Shown here piece after piece: positions 15,580 to 23,610 of a DNA stretch of 42,420 bases. The notes beneath the pieces were generated by a model. It was not told where the DNA came from. It was given only the letters and a program-made list of their open reading frames with translations, and did no database searches. A program made the translations under genes and the position numbers. Every line of letters starts with the position of its first letter. The stretch's first letter is position 1. The stretch spans positions 1 to 42,420 of the forward strand of contig JAJZLT010000036.1 of NCBI GenBank assembly GCA_021803245.1, read 5' to 3'. The stretch is from Microcaldota archaeon. Lineage in GTDB: Archaea; Micrarchaeota; Micrarchaeia; Micrarchaeales; CABMGC01.

Positions 15580-16773
15580 ATGAAAATTAACCTTAAGCGA
15601 ATAAGAAAAGGCACGGTTTTCATACTTATACTAGGTATAGTAAGCTTATTTGCAGACTTTACCTACGAAGGCGCGAGAAGCATAATACCGCAGTTTTTTA
15701 CTTCCGCTCTGGGTGGTTCAGTTTTCCTGCTGGGCATTGTGCTAGGTCTGAGCGAATTCGCAGGATATGCGTTCAGGCTTGTGAGCGGCAGGCTTGCAGA
15801 TAGCACAAGAAGATACTGGACTATGATGTTCATAGGATACGCGATAAACCTCTTTGCGGTCCCGCTGCTTGCGCTTTCAGGAAATTATCTGGTAGCTGCA
15901 GTGCTAATATTCATGGAGAGGATTGGAAAGGGAACACGGGCTCCTCCGAAAGACTATATCATATCCATGGCTGCTTCAAAGGGAAAGACGGGCAGGGCAT
16001 TCGCAATAAATGAGGCTCTCGACCAGACCGGTGCCATACTGGGTCCGATTGTCGTATCACTGGTATTGTTCTTTAGAGGAGGATACCGGGATGCATTCGG
16101 ATTACTTGCCGTGCCTGCCCTGCTGGCCATGGCATTCCTATTCGTAGCATACGGCTATTACGGCAGAAACAAGCTGCAGCGGAAGAGACAGGAGAATAGC
16201 AGGCCAATGACATTCAGAAGCTTCTTAATTTATTCTGTTGCAGTAGCAATAAGCGCCGCGGGCCTCTATCAGGTGTCTTTCATCTTATACGGAGCGCAAT
16301 ACATGATAAGCACCTATCTCGTGCCGCTCATCTTCCTTGTGGCGATGGCAGGCGAAGGCGCATTTGGGACAATCTTTGGGCTGATGTATGATAAAGCGGG
16401 AAGACGGCTCGTCTATATTGGCTTACTGCTGCCCCTGCTTATTCCGCTTCTTCTTCTGGGTGGCACCTTTTTTCTATTTATAGCAGCTTTGATATTCGGA
16501 GCTGCTATAGGTGTGCAGGATACAGTTATGCGCGCAGTTATAGGATCAATGATACATGAAAAGAAGAGAGGCTCTGCGTATGGGATCTTTAATGCATTCT
16601 ATGGCTTTGGGCTTATGATATCCGGAGTGGTTATAGGCTACTTATATTACTCCATGACAGACATAATGGTTTATGTCGCTATAGCCCAAGCAACGGCATT
16701 CTTAATGCTATACGTCTCGTTCAGGATGAGCGATATGGAATCCAACGCAGCAGTGGCAGTTAGTGCAAGTTAA
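15580..16773 (+). CDS. MFS transporter
   Basis: A 397-residue integral membrane protein with about 12 hydrophobic segments and a charged central loop at about 200-212 (GRNKLQRKRQENSRP) that divides the two six-helix halves. The loop after the second helix holds the MFS signature-like stretch RLVSGRLADSTRR near residues 66-78. Further conserved-looking parts are ERIGKGTRAPPKD near 112 and the similar position in the second half, GLMYDKAGRR. GKGTRAPPKD is a motif I associate with a group of uncharacterised MFS proteins. The substrate is unknown; the location between msrB and msrA suggests sulfur-compound or oxidant-related export, an inference only. ATG at 15580 lies 63 bases after msrB. Confidence 0.85.
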   Translation: MKINLKRIRKGTVFILILGIVSLFADFTYEGARSIIPQFFTSALGGSVFLLGIVLGLSEFAGYAFRLVSGRLADSTRRYWTMMFIGYAINLFAVPLLALSGNYLVAAVLIFMERIGKGTRAPPKDYIISMAASKGKTGRAFAINEALDQTGAILGPIVVSLVLFFRGGYRDAFGLLAVPALLAMAFLFVAYGYYGRNKLQRKRQENSRPMTFRSFLIYSVAVAISAAGLYQVSFILYGAQYMISTYLVPLIFLVAMAGEGAFGTIFGLMYDKAGRRLVYIGLLLPLLIPLLLLGGTFFLFIAALIFGAAIGVQDTVMRAVIGSMIHEKKRGSAYGIFNAFYGFGLMISGVVIGYLYYSMTDIMVYVAIAQATAFLMLYVSFRMSDMESNAAVAVSAS

Positions 16774-16841
16774 CCCGTCAATAAAGTGAAGATTATAAAG
16801 GTTATCTGGCGCTTCTTTCCCCAAAGTGCTTCTATCGCATG

Positions 16842-16850
16842 TGTTTAAAT
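16842..16850 (+). promoter_or_regulatory. TATA box near msrA start
   Basis: GTTTAAATA is centred only 11 bases before the ATG at 16858. At the usual distance transcription would start near 16872, exactly at an in-frame GTG at 16873, so this element bears on the choice of start for msrA. Confidence 0.4.
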
Positions 16851-16857
16851 AGCAGAC

Positions 16858-17409
16858 ATGCGAATTAGGAATGTGGAGACAGGTACGAAACAGATAGTGT
16901 TAGGTGGCGGTTGCTTCTGGTGCACTGAGGCTATATTTGATATGCTCAGGGGCGTTATCCGAACAACTCCTGGCTACGCTGGCGGCCATGCAAAAAACCC
17001 GACATACAAAGAAGTGTGTAGTGGAAGCACAGGTCATGCCGAAGTGCTTAAAATAGAATACTCTGCTAAAGCAATATCGCTTGAAAAGCTGCTGGAGGTC
17101 TTCTTCTCGATGCATGATCCGACCTCAGTCAATCAGCAGGGCGCAGACGTAGGATCCCAGTATCGTTCCATAATATTATACACGGATGAAGCAGATCGAA
17201 GGATAATAGGAGACTACATCGCGAGGATCGCTGGCAGCTTCAAGAAACCCATAGCTACGGAAGTCAAGAAGCTTGATGCCTTCTATCCCTCTGAGGATTA
17301 CCACAAGGACTACTACAAGCGCAATCCGTTGCAGCCTTATTGCATGTTCGTGATAAGGCCGAAAATCTCTAAGACGAAGAAGGAGTTTTCGAGTGAGCTC
17401 AAGCCTTAA
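16858..17409 (+). CDS. msrA: Peptide methionine-S-sulfoxide reductase
   Basis: This 183-residue enzyme reduces the S epimer of methionine sulfoxide. The active site is GCFWC at residues 18-22 with the catalytic cysteine at 19, and the family landmarks GYAGG near 40, TGHAEV near 58, FFSMHDPTSVNQQGAD near 82 and EDYHKDYYKRNP near 143 are all present. A cysteine near 162 (LQPYCMFV) may be the resolving residue. A TATA box only 11 bases upstream of the ATG makes the in-frame GTG at 16873 an alternative start that removes five residues before the domain. It pairs with msrB upstream. Confidence 0.95.
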   Translation: MRIRNVETGTKQIVLGGGCFWCTEAIFDMLRGVIRTTPGYAGGHAKNPTYKEVCSGSTGHAEVLKIEYSAKAISLEKLLEVFFSMHDPTSVNQQGADVGSQYRSIILYTDEADRRIIGDYIARIAGSFKKPIATEVKKLDAFYPSEDYHKDYYKRNPLQPYCMFVIRPKISKTKKEFSSELKP

Positions 17410-17427
17410 GCGCATTCAGGCACAATC

Positions 17428-17538
17428 CTACCAAAACCATCCTTTGTCGCTGCAGTCCAGCTGTACGCCGCAATTTTTGCATAGCAGATGACAGGCCTGA
17501 ATGCTTAGCATCGGATTATTGCATCTGGGGCATCTCAT
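17428..17538 (-). CDS. Small zinc-ribbon protein
   Basis: A 36-residue protein read on the minus strand from the ATG at 17538. It carries four cysteines in two pairs (MRCPRC at 3-6 and LLCKNC at 20-23) that form a zinc ribbon, with two further cysteines (ACH at 16 and LDCSDKG at 29). The pattern ACH-x2-C-x2-C-x5-CSDKG matches a small uncharacterised zinc-ribbon family that I have seen in bacteria and archaea. A TATA-like element at 17561-17573 lies 28 bases upstream, giving a leaderless mRNA. It converges on msrA. Function unknown; such ribbons often bind nucleic acid or protein. Confidence 0.75.
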   Translation of the reverse strand: MRCPRCNNPMLSIQACHLLCKNCGVQLDCSDKGWFW

Positions 17539-17560
17539 TGATTGTTACTAGACAACTTAA

Positions 17561-17573
17561 AGATATAATAAAT
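17561..17573 (-). promoter_or_regulatory. TATA box of zinc-ribbon gene
   Basis: The minus strand reads TTTATTATATCTT here, centred about 28 bases before the ATG at 17538, the usual spacing for a leaderless archaeal message. Confidence 0.45.
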
Positions 17574-17643
17574 TGAGCAGTATCCTTGAACATTGCTTTT
17601 GCACTGGCGCAAATTCCATGCCCTTGCTTATTCTTCGCCTGTC

Positions 17644-18447
17644 TCACTGTGGCGCCTTTTCAACCGAGAATTCAATCTTGTTAAGGTTTTGTGGGGCAGT
17701 AGGCGAACGGTACACTTTGATGTAAGGTATCGCACTCATCAAGGCCTTACACTCTTGAGCTGTTTTTACCGGCAGTGCACTTGGCCACTTATATTCAAGG
17801 CCTGCCTGTTTTGCTTCTATCATTTTAGTCACTGTATCTTTTCCGTATGCTTCAATCTGCGCCGGACTTAGTGCCTGATCGAAAATCCCTATGAAGTATA
17901 AGGGCGTAGTGCTTAATACAGGCACATTGAACTTGCCCCCGGAAGGATATCTTCCAACCTTCTCATCCTCAAGTTTGGCACCGAACTGGTCATACCAGAT
18001 AAAAGATGTGCCGTTATATTCATATGCGTCCAGTATGGGAAGTGAAGATGCAGTATCGCGGTATTTTGGCTCTTCAATCACTGTCCATGGTCTGCTCAGC
18101 GGCAGGTCTAAAGCGATCACTGTCTCTCCTACTGTCTTTACGGTGCATGTACTTGCCTGAGCCTTTATGGCTGCAGCCTGTGTTGTTGTGGTTACCTCCG
18201 GCACCACGGGGTTAATTCTAGAGTTTTTGCCTGAATTAAGGCTAAAGTAAGTTGCAGCTGCTCCGGCAATCAGTATTGCAGTTCCAGCTATCTCTGCCTT
18301 TCTGGCAAGCCCTTTAAACTTTCTCTTTTCAGCACCGTGTCCGCCAGAAACCAGGCTTCCGGAATTACTGCTTCTGGAAGCGGAGATAATAGCAGCATCA
18401 AGCGCATCTCTCCTTCTGCCTCTCTGGTTACTCATCTTGCCGGTCAT
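17644..18447 (-). CDS. Membrane-anchored protein with external domain
   Basis: A TTG at 18450 precedes the ATG at 18447; the ATG lies 28 bases from an AT-rich element (about 18471-18480) and gives 267 residues. The N-terminus is Ser/Arg-rich and cytosolic (about 1-50), one hydrophobic segment at about 51-68 (AEIAGTAILIAGAAATYF) anchors it, and about 195 residues follow that should lie outside the cell. The external part has two cysteines (near 100 and 233), which could form a disulfide, and many aromatic residues. The predicted topology is N-in, C-out without a cleaved signal. I do not recognise the family. Confidence 0.7.
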   Translation of the reverse strand: MTGKMSNQRGRRRDALDAAIISASRSSNSGSLVSGGHGAEKRKFKGLARKAEIAGTAILIAGAAATYFSLNSGKNSRINPVVPEVTTTTQAAAIKAQASTCTVKTVGETVIALDLPLSRPWTVIEEPKYRDTASSLPILDAYEYNGTSFIWYDQFGAKLEDEKVGRYPSGGKFNVPVLSTTPLYFIGIFDQALSPAQIEAYGKDTVTKMIEAKQAGLEYKWPSALPVKTAQECKALMSAIPYIKVYRSPTAPQNLNKIEFSVEKAPQ

Positions 18448-18790
18448 CAATATGTATTAGTATATTTTTTGATATAAAAACCTTTTTCAGATGCCATATC
18501 TATAGCACCAAGGAAGAGCCTGCTCTAAAAACATCTCTCAAAAAGGGTTTGGGAGATGGGCGGCATGAATGAACGCGGGTAGGGGATAAATAGGTTGTAT
18601 TCGTCCACGCCGATGCCATATCCCATATATAATAGGCTTTATTTATATATAAATATTACTTTATAATATAACTAATTTATTTTAATTTAAGGAGATTAAA
18701 TGCTTTTTAATAATTTAAAACAAATTTATTTAGTATTTATACTCGTAAAGAAATAGAAACATTTTTAGATATGCGTTACAATATAGTGTT
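18448..18790. other. Very AT-rich intergenic stretch, 343 bases
   Basis: The right half (about 18620-18790) is almost entirely A and T with several TATA-like runs, in sharp contrast to the G-rich piece just before it (about 18540-18600). It separates two divergent genes. It contains one short frame with a good ribosome-binding site (listed separately). It could hold the promoters of both genes and an operator for the regulator at 18791. Confidence 0.45.
18700..18756 (+). CDS. Possible 18-residue upstream peptide
   Basis: An ATG at 18700 preceded by AAGGAG at 18689-18694 with five-base spacing opens an 18-residue frame (MLFNNLKQIYLVFILVKK) ending at 18756, 34 bases before the regulator gene. 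It may be a leader peptide or a chance frame in AT-rich sequence. A TATA-like element near 18762 between it and the next gene argues against a shared transcript. Confidence 0.25.
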   Translation: MLFNNLKQIYLVFILVKK

Positions 18791-20197
18791 ATGCGTATAC
18801 TACCAAAAGCCGTAAAGGAACAGTTTGAAGAGATAAAGCTGGAAAACAAGGCGCGGCACATATATCTTAAGGAACTTTCAGGCCGCTTTTATGTATACAA
18901 CATGGAGTATCTGGCGGATGAAACCGGCAGGAAGGTACGAAGATCTTATTACATGGGAAGGATAACCGACGAAGGCATATTCCTGAGGAAAGGAGTCTCT
19001 GGAGACGAAAATAAACTGGAGGCTGCCAAGGTGCTTATAAAGAAATACGGCGGCAGTGTCATTATGCCGGAATTCCGGAAGCCAGAGGAGCCGGTAAAGG
19101 CAGAAAAGGAGATTGTCTTTGAACCAAGTGAGGAAGAAAAGATGATGCTCACCATACTCAGCATGAACGGCAGGGCAAGATTCAATTCAATAGCAAAAGC
19201 ACTCGGAATAACGCCGCAGGGCACAGCCAGAAAAATAAGGAAACTTGAAAAGAAGTATGGGATAGACTACCTGGCTCAGATGAACATGAACAGGCTGGGC
19301 TTCTTCGGCCATATAGCATTTATCAAGTTTCACGACAAAATGCCAAGCGTAGAATATATAAAGAGGACATTTGAAAACCAGCCTCTTATTCAGCTCTGCG
19401 CCCTCATAGAAGGCCAATATGACCTGATGCTATACTTGTTGCTTGAAGCTGACTCTGCAAAAGCGAGAGAGCAGGTCGAAGAGCTTAGGGAAGGACTGCT
19501 TCCGGAGTACCTGGCAACTTGGCACATAAAACCTGTAGCTGAGGTATACGGTTTCATACCTGTACGGGATCTCTTCTTTGATGTTCTCTCCAAAAAGGTC
19601 TGGAGAAGGACGTTAGAGAATCCCCGGCCAAAGGAAGACAGCCTGCTGCAGAGGGAGTTCCTTTCATTGAGAAGCTTTAATTCCGGAGGCAACAAACAGT
19701 TCCAGGATATAGACAAGGAGTGCAGCCTTACTAAAGGGGCAGCCAGGTATTCATATTACAAGATGCTTGAAAAGGGAATGCTTGAGCGCATAACTATAAA
19801 CATAAGAAACATAACGTTCTCATACAACGGCATAATCTTTATGGAAAGGGAAGACAACAGGAAATTCGGTAAGACCAGAAACCAGCTCCGACTTGACATA
19901 ACAGGTGGGAACAAGAATATAGCTAACAGCTATTCTGTGATATTTGACGTGATGGATCCGGATGGAGTAATATTTATCGCTCCATTCAAGAAAGATGAGG
20001 CCATTGAGAGCAAGATAGATGACTTAAAATCAAAGATAGAAGGCGCTACTTTTAGCAGGATAGGCATAATCACCACTACACTGGTAGGTACGTTCTGCAA
20101 TAGGCGCTTCGACAATCAGTATACGATACAGTACCAAAATCTGGTAAAAGCGCGTGCAGTAGAGCCTAAGCCGTACATAGACTACACAAAAATGTAA
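18791..20197 (+). CDS. Transposase-like domain fused to tandem Lrp/AsnC modules
   Basis: A 468-residue protein with three parts. Residues 1-75 (HIYLKELSGRFYVYNMEYL, SYYMGRITDEG) resemble the N-terminal region of IS1634-like transposases, here without any catalytic domain. Residues about 113-165 are a winged helix-turn-helix (FNSIAKALGITPQGTARKIR) and 166-260 a ligand-binding RAM-type domain with GQYDLMLYLLLE at 208-219, as in Lrp/AsnC regulators. Residues about 285-345 and 346-460 look like a second, more diverged pair of the same modules. It is likely a DNA-binding regulator that dimerises through its RAM domains. The AT-rich upstream region may be its own operator. The transposase resemblance is from pattern memory and less sure than the Lrp part. 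Confidence 0.7.
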   Translation: MRILPKAVKEQFEEIKLENKARHIYLKELSGRFYVYNMEYLADETGRKVRRSYYMGRITDEGIFLRKGVSGDENKLEAAKVLIKKYGGSVIMPEFRKPEEPVKAEKEIVFEPSEEEKMMLTILSMNGRARFNSIAKALGITPQGTARKIRKLEKKYGIDYLAQMNMNRLGFFGHIAFIKFHDKMPSVEYIKRTFENQPLIQLCALIEGQYDLMLYLLLEADSAKAREQVEELREGLLPEYLATWHIKPVAEVYGFIPVRDLFFDVLSKKVWRRTLENPRPKEDSLLQREFLSLRSFNSGGNKQFQDIDKECSLTKGAARYSYYKMLEKGMLERITINIRNITFSYNGIIFMEREDNRKFGKTRNQLRLDITGGNKNIANSYSVIFDVMDPDGVIFIAPFKKDEAIESKIDDLKSKIEGATFSRIGIITTTLVGTFCNRRFDNQYTIQYQNLVKARAVEPKPYIDYTKM

Positions 20198-20557
20198 GGA
20201 AACAGAAGATATAAGGACACGGAACTTGCAGACACCAAAAAAAGGCAAGATTTAAAATAGAGTATAGAAAAAGAAGCACTTATTTGTTGTTTCTAGCCTC
20301 CTCCTGACATAGTCTTCACCCAATCTCCAGTTAGTTATTGAAGTATAGCTTTAAAAAACTTGCGTTTAATCCTGGTCTAGCTCAGGAAACATAATTTATG
20401 TATGTATCTGTTAAACGTCGCGTACTCGTTTGTCATTTGCCACGTAAGGAACTGTAGACACAGAGTTATTGCGCTTTGGTTTTGCAGGCAAAATCATTCC
20501 CTGTCATCTTTATAGCTTTTTGTTTTTGATTAGTATTGGCACTTGGAGGTGTTATTT
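20198..20557. other. Gene-free stretch, 360 bases
   Basis: I see no convincing frame, tRNA-like fold or long repeat here. The region ends in the ribosome-binding site of the SPFH gene. Possible TATA-like runs lie near 20350 (GCTTTAAAAA) and 20508 (CTTTATAGC); the latter is about 45 bases before the SPFH start and would give a leader long enough for the Shine-Dalgarno site. Confidence 0.4.
20545..20551 (+). promoter_or_regulatory. Shine-Dalgarno site deciding a GTG start
   Basis: GGAGGTG lies six bases before the GTG at 20558. This is a near-perfect site and shows that the SPFH gene starts at GTG, not at the in-frame TTG at 20543 that overlaps the site. Confidence 0.75.
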
Positions 20558-21562
20558 GTGAATGCTATTAAAAGTTACAACTCAGCATTACTGGTAGATG
20601 TTGGATTTGCTCTTCTGCTCGCACTCATTGCTGCAGTAGGGTCATTCGGAGCAGGCGCATCGAGCGCGCTGGCGATAGGAATCTTCGTATTCATAGTAAT
20701 TTTCCTGATTCTTCTCGCACTTTCTATAAGGATAGTAAGGGAATGGAATAGGATGCCTTTGCTCAGGCTCGGAAGGTATCAGGGAATAATAGGGCCCGGC
20801 TTCTATCTGATCATACCGCTTGTAGAATCCACCCCGTTTACTGTAGATTTACGCGTCATAAGCACAACATTCAGTGCAGAGCAGACACTTACCAAAGACA
20901 ATGTGCCTGTCGATGTTGACGCTATACTCTTCTGGCAGGTCTCAGATCCCGAGAAGACGATACTAAATGTTCAATCCTACTTTGATTCTGTTCAGCTTGC
21001 GGCCCAGACCGCGCTTAGGGACATTATAGGGAAGAGCGACCTTTCAGGAATGCTTGCGGGCAGGGACATGATAGGCAAAGACATACAAGCGCTGATAGAA
21101 CAGAGAGTCAGCATCTGGGGCATCAATGCCATCTCGGTTGAGATAAGGGATGTAAGGATACCCAAGGAGCTGCAGGACGCGATGGCACGTGTTGCCACCT
21201 CCGAAAGAGAGAAGATGGCAAGAGTAAAACTGGCTGAAAGCGAATCACTCGCAGCTGACAAGATGCTTGATGCTGCGAAGAAATACCAGAGTGATCTCTA
21301 CGCGATGCAGCTGCGCGCCCTGAATATGATGTATGAGATGAGCCTTAATGGCCACAATCTTATGATCTTCATACCTACAGAGAGCAAGGGTTTCAGCATG
21401 CCGACTCCGGTAGGCATACTCGGCCTAGAGCAGCTGGCGAACCAGCACCTCAATATATACAATCAGCAAAACCAGCAAAAAGGCCAGCAACAGAACCTGC
21501 AGGATCAAGGCGGCAAAGATGGCCAGCAACAGGGCAAGAGAAGAGAAAAAGATAGGAAATAA
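20558..21562 (+). CDS. SPFH/Band 7 (stomatin-like) membrane protein
   Basis: The GTG at 20558 with its Shine-Dalgarno site gives 334 residues. Two hydrophobic segments at about 10-32 and 35-57 form an N-terminal hairpin or double anchor. The SPFH domain follows (about 62-250), with the typical MPLLRLGRYQGIIGPGF, RVISTTF, TLTKDNVPVDVDA and GINAISVEIRDVRIP segments, then a coiled-coil with many Ala/Glu (SEREKMARVKLAESES). The C-terminus is Gln-rich and highly charged. Such proteins form large oligomeric membrane rings that organise membrane domains or control proteases. The usual partner gene, an NfeD-like protease, is not adjacent. Confidence 0.9.
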   Translation: MNAIKSYNSALLVDVGFALLLALIAAVGSFGAGASSALAIGIFVFIVIFLILLALSIRIVREWNRMPLLRLGRYQGIIGPGFYLIIPLVESTPFTVDLRVISTTFSAEQTLTKDNVPVDVDAILFWQVSDPEKTILNVQSYFDSVQLAAQTALRDIIGKSDLSGMLAGRDMIGKDIQALIEQRVSIWGINAISVEIRDVRIPKELQDAMARVATSEREKMARVKLAESESLAADKMLDAAKKYQSDLYAMQLRALNMMYEMSLNGHNLMIFIPTESKGFSMPTPVGILGLEQLANQHLNIYNQQNQQKGQQQNLQDQGGKDGQQQGKRREKDRK

Positions 21563-21652
21563 GCTCAGCTTCCAGGCAGGAAACGGCAGAGTAGGCGAGA
21601 TTGTGGTCGTAAGAGATGCATCGCGGGCACAGGCTTCAGAGCCACGCCATCT

Positions 21653-22942
21653 TTATTTATCTTCATTACCTGGCTCTAAATAAATATCGCGTTTCCTGTT
21701 CCTGAGACCGCGTATCTCCCTGTATTCTATATATTTGGATCGTGCATAAAGCGTTATTATGGCCAGTATTGCAGTCCAGATGACGAATCTGTACTGATAA
21801 GACAGGAATCCCGCCTGCGTCGTTGTTCCCTGTGCAGATTGCTGCTTTGTAGAAGCCTGCTGCTTCTGCGTCGGAGCGGAGCTTTTGACTGGGAGTGTAG
21901 TGGATCCCGTAGGGTCCTGTGAAGCAGCAGCCTCAACTACCCTCTTGCATGAAGCTATGGTCTGCCCTACCTCAGCATCAAAGGAGAGTGAATTGTTAAG
22001 ATAAGTCTCGGATCCCTGGACGCTTTTGGGACTTGAATATGCTGTTATGTAATTCATGTTTGTGTAAATTTCAGCTGAATAATTTTTCCCGGATATGGCG
22101 TTGCATTTCTGTATAAGTGAGTAATTGCCGTTGTATTCGTTCTCTGCAGAGGCCATATTGCTTTTTGCTTCGGCTGCGTAGTCAAGTATAATATTGGATG
22201 AGCCTACAAAAGCGCTGAAATTGTCAACTTCGCCATTCAGAGTGGCATTCGCGCGCTGGGCGTAGTAAAGCACCTTCTCGATCTGCACTGAATTGACCAC
22301 TGCGGACGTGTTATATCCATTTATAAAAGAATCGGCATATGCGAGCTCGTACGAAGAGTTGGAGAGGTAACTTTCTATGCTCTGGTTGCATATTCCAATG
22401 CCAAGGCACAGATTTGCATATGTACTGTTCTGGTATTCATATTCTGATGCCGCTGCCTCATAAGTATTGTAAAGCTCGCTCTGCTGGCCGGTAAGGTAAT
22501 ATTCTATGGTTATGCTAAAATTAGAGTATGCAAAAATCTGCGGATATGTATTGGAGACTAGCTTGAGGCTTACATTTTCACTTGTGATCCCGTAGCCCAT
22601 CGAAAGGGGAGCCGGTGCAAGGGCTATAAAGCACGTCTGGACCGTATCGCTCGATACCTGGCATTGATTTCCATCTACTCCGACAGGGTTTCCATACTCG
22701 TAAGGCTGGGCAGAGTATACAGTGAAATTGCCATATTCTGGCGCATATTGCTCTGAAACGGTAAATCCTATTTCGGGAGACGCTCCGTCCTGGCATGAAA
22801 TTATCGACTGGCTTACCTGGGTGCACGGATTTGACGCGCCACTGAGACTAGGAGCCAGATAGAATGCCATCGACGGCGCTAGCAAAAGGACCGCTCCCAA
22901 GATCATGTAAACGAGTATATGCCCCATCTCCATCTTCTGCAT
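21653..22942 (-). CDS. Exported protein with N- and C-terminal membrane anchors
   Basis: A 429-residue protein with a hydrophobic segment at about 8-30 (signal peptide or anchor), a long external region rich in Asn, Ser, Tyr and Thr with several N-x-S/T sequons and six or more cysteines in pairs, a low-complexity Thr/Gln/Ser stretch at about 350-380, and a C-terminal hydrophobic segment at about 388-405 followed by a basic cytosolic tail. This is the look of a surface protein, possibly glycosylated. I do not recognise the family. It follows nmd3 by 32 bases in the same direction and so lies at the end of the secF-secD-nmd3 operon, perhaps fed by the Sec apparatus. Confidence 0.75.
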   Translation of the reverse strand: MQKMEMGHILVYMILGAVLLLAPSMAFYLAPSLSGASNPCTQVSQSIISCQDGASPEIGFTVSEQYAPEYGNFTVYSAQPYEYGNPVGVDGNQCQVSSDTVQTCFIALAPAPLSMGYGITSENVSLKLVSNTYPQIFAYSNFSITIEYYLTGQQSELYNTYEAAASEYEYQNSTYANLCLGIGICNQSIESYLSNSSYELAYADSFINGYNTSAVVNSVQIEKVLYYAQRANATLNGEVDNFSAFVGSSNIILDYAAEAKSNMASAENEYNGNYSLIQKCNAISGKNYSAEIYTNMNYITAYSSPKSVQGSETYLNNSLSFDAEVGQTIASCKRVVEAAASQDPTGSTTLPVKSSAPTQKQQASTKQQSAQGTTTQAGFLSYQYRFVIWTAILAIITLYARSKYIEYREIRGLRNRKRDIYLEPGNEDK

Positions 22943-22974
22943 GTTAACTCTATAGATTAAGATGCTTTTCTCAT

Positions 22975-23610
22975 CTATATTCTTATCGCATATGTGTTCC
23001 TATATACCTTTTTCCCCCTTTTCATCCCGTATAGCGTATAGGAGACAGTAGGTTTAAGCTTCCTTGCGGCAATATAGTCCGAAATGCACTTCTTGCTGCT
23101 TATGTACATGTCAAAGCCGTTGTCTATACTCTCCACTTTTGCCACAAATTCATCCCTGGATTCCAGGTAAGACGCAATTGATAGCATAAGCTTTTCCATG
23201 CGATCTCTGCTTCCCCGCAGCTGCACAATCGCCTCGTAGTATGATCCTGATTTCTTCCTGCATTTTTCGCATATTGAATTTTTGTAGATAAGTGATATCT
23301 CCTTTTCTGCGGAAATGGCGTGTTCAGGAGTGCGCTCGGTGACGAGCGTGAGCAGCGAGCTGTCCATATAACTTATCAGCTTTATTTCGCGGTCTTTTAT
23401 CTGTGAGTTGAGCATCTCCTCAAGGCGTTCGCGGTTCGGCTTCATGAACCTGCCTTTTATCCTTACTCTACCGCACCTCTTGCACCTCTCTACGCTTAGT
23501 CTCGAAGGCGTGCTATTCCGTATCTTGTCTTCTGAGCAATAGCGGCAAAAATCGCCATAGAACTCTGCTTCATCGCTGGATCTGTTGCAGAGGGGGCAGT
23601 GCTTAGGCAT
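22975..23610 (-). CDS. nmd3: NMD3 family protein (archaeal)
   Basis: A 211-residue protein with zinc-binding cysteine pairs CPLC at 5-8, CRYC at 22-25, CKRCGR at 43-48 and CEKC near 115-118, followed by SYYEAIVQLRG, a strong signature of NMD3. The end contains NGFDMYISSKK, also typical. In eukaryotes NMD3 is the adaptor for export of the 60S ribosomal subunit; archaeal members lack the export signals and probably bind the large ribosomal subunit during assembly. The start overlaps the end of secD by 8 bases (ATG within the last codons), which indicates coupled translation. Confidence 0.88.
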   Translation of the reverse strand: MPKHCPLCNRSSDEAEFYGDFCRYCSEDKIRNSTPSRLSVERCKRCGRVRIKGRFMKPNRERLEEMLNSQIKDREIKLISYMDSSLLTLVTERTPEHAISAEKEISLIYKNSICEKCRKKSGSYYEAIVQLRGSRDRMEKLMLSIASYLESRDEFVAKVESIDNGFDMYISSKKCISDYIAARKLKPTVSYTLYGMKRGKKVYRNTYAIRI

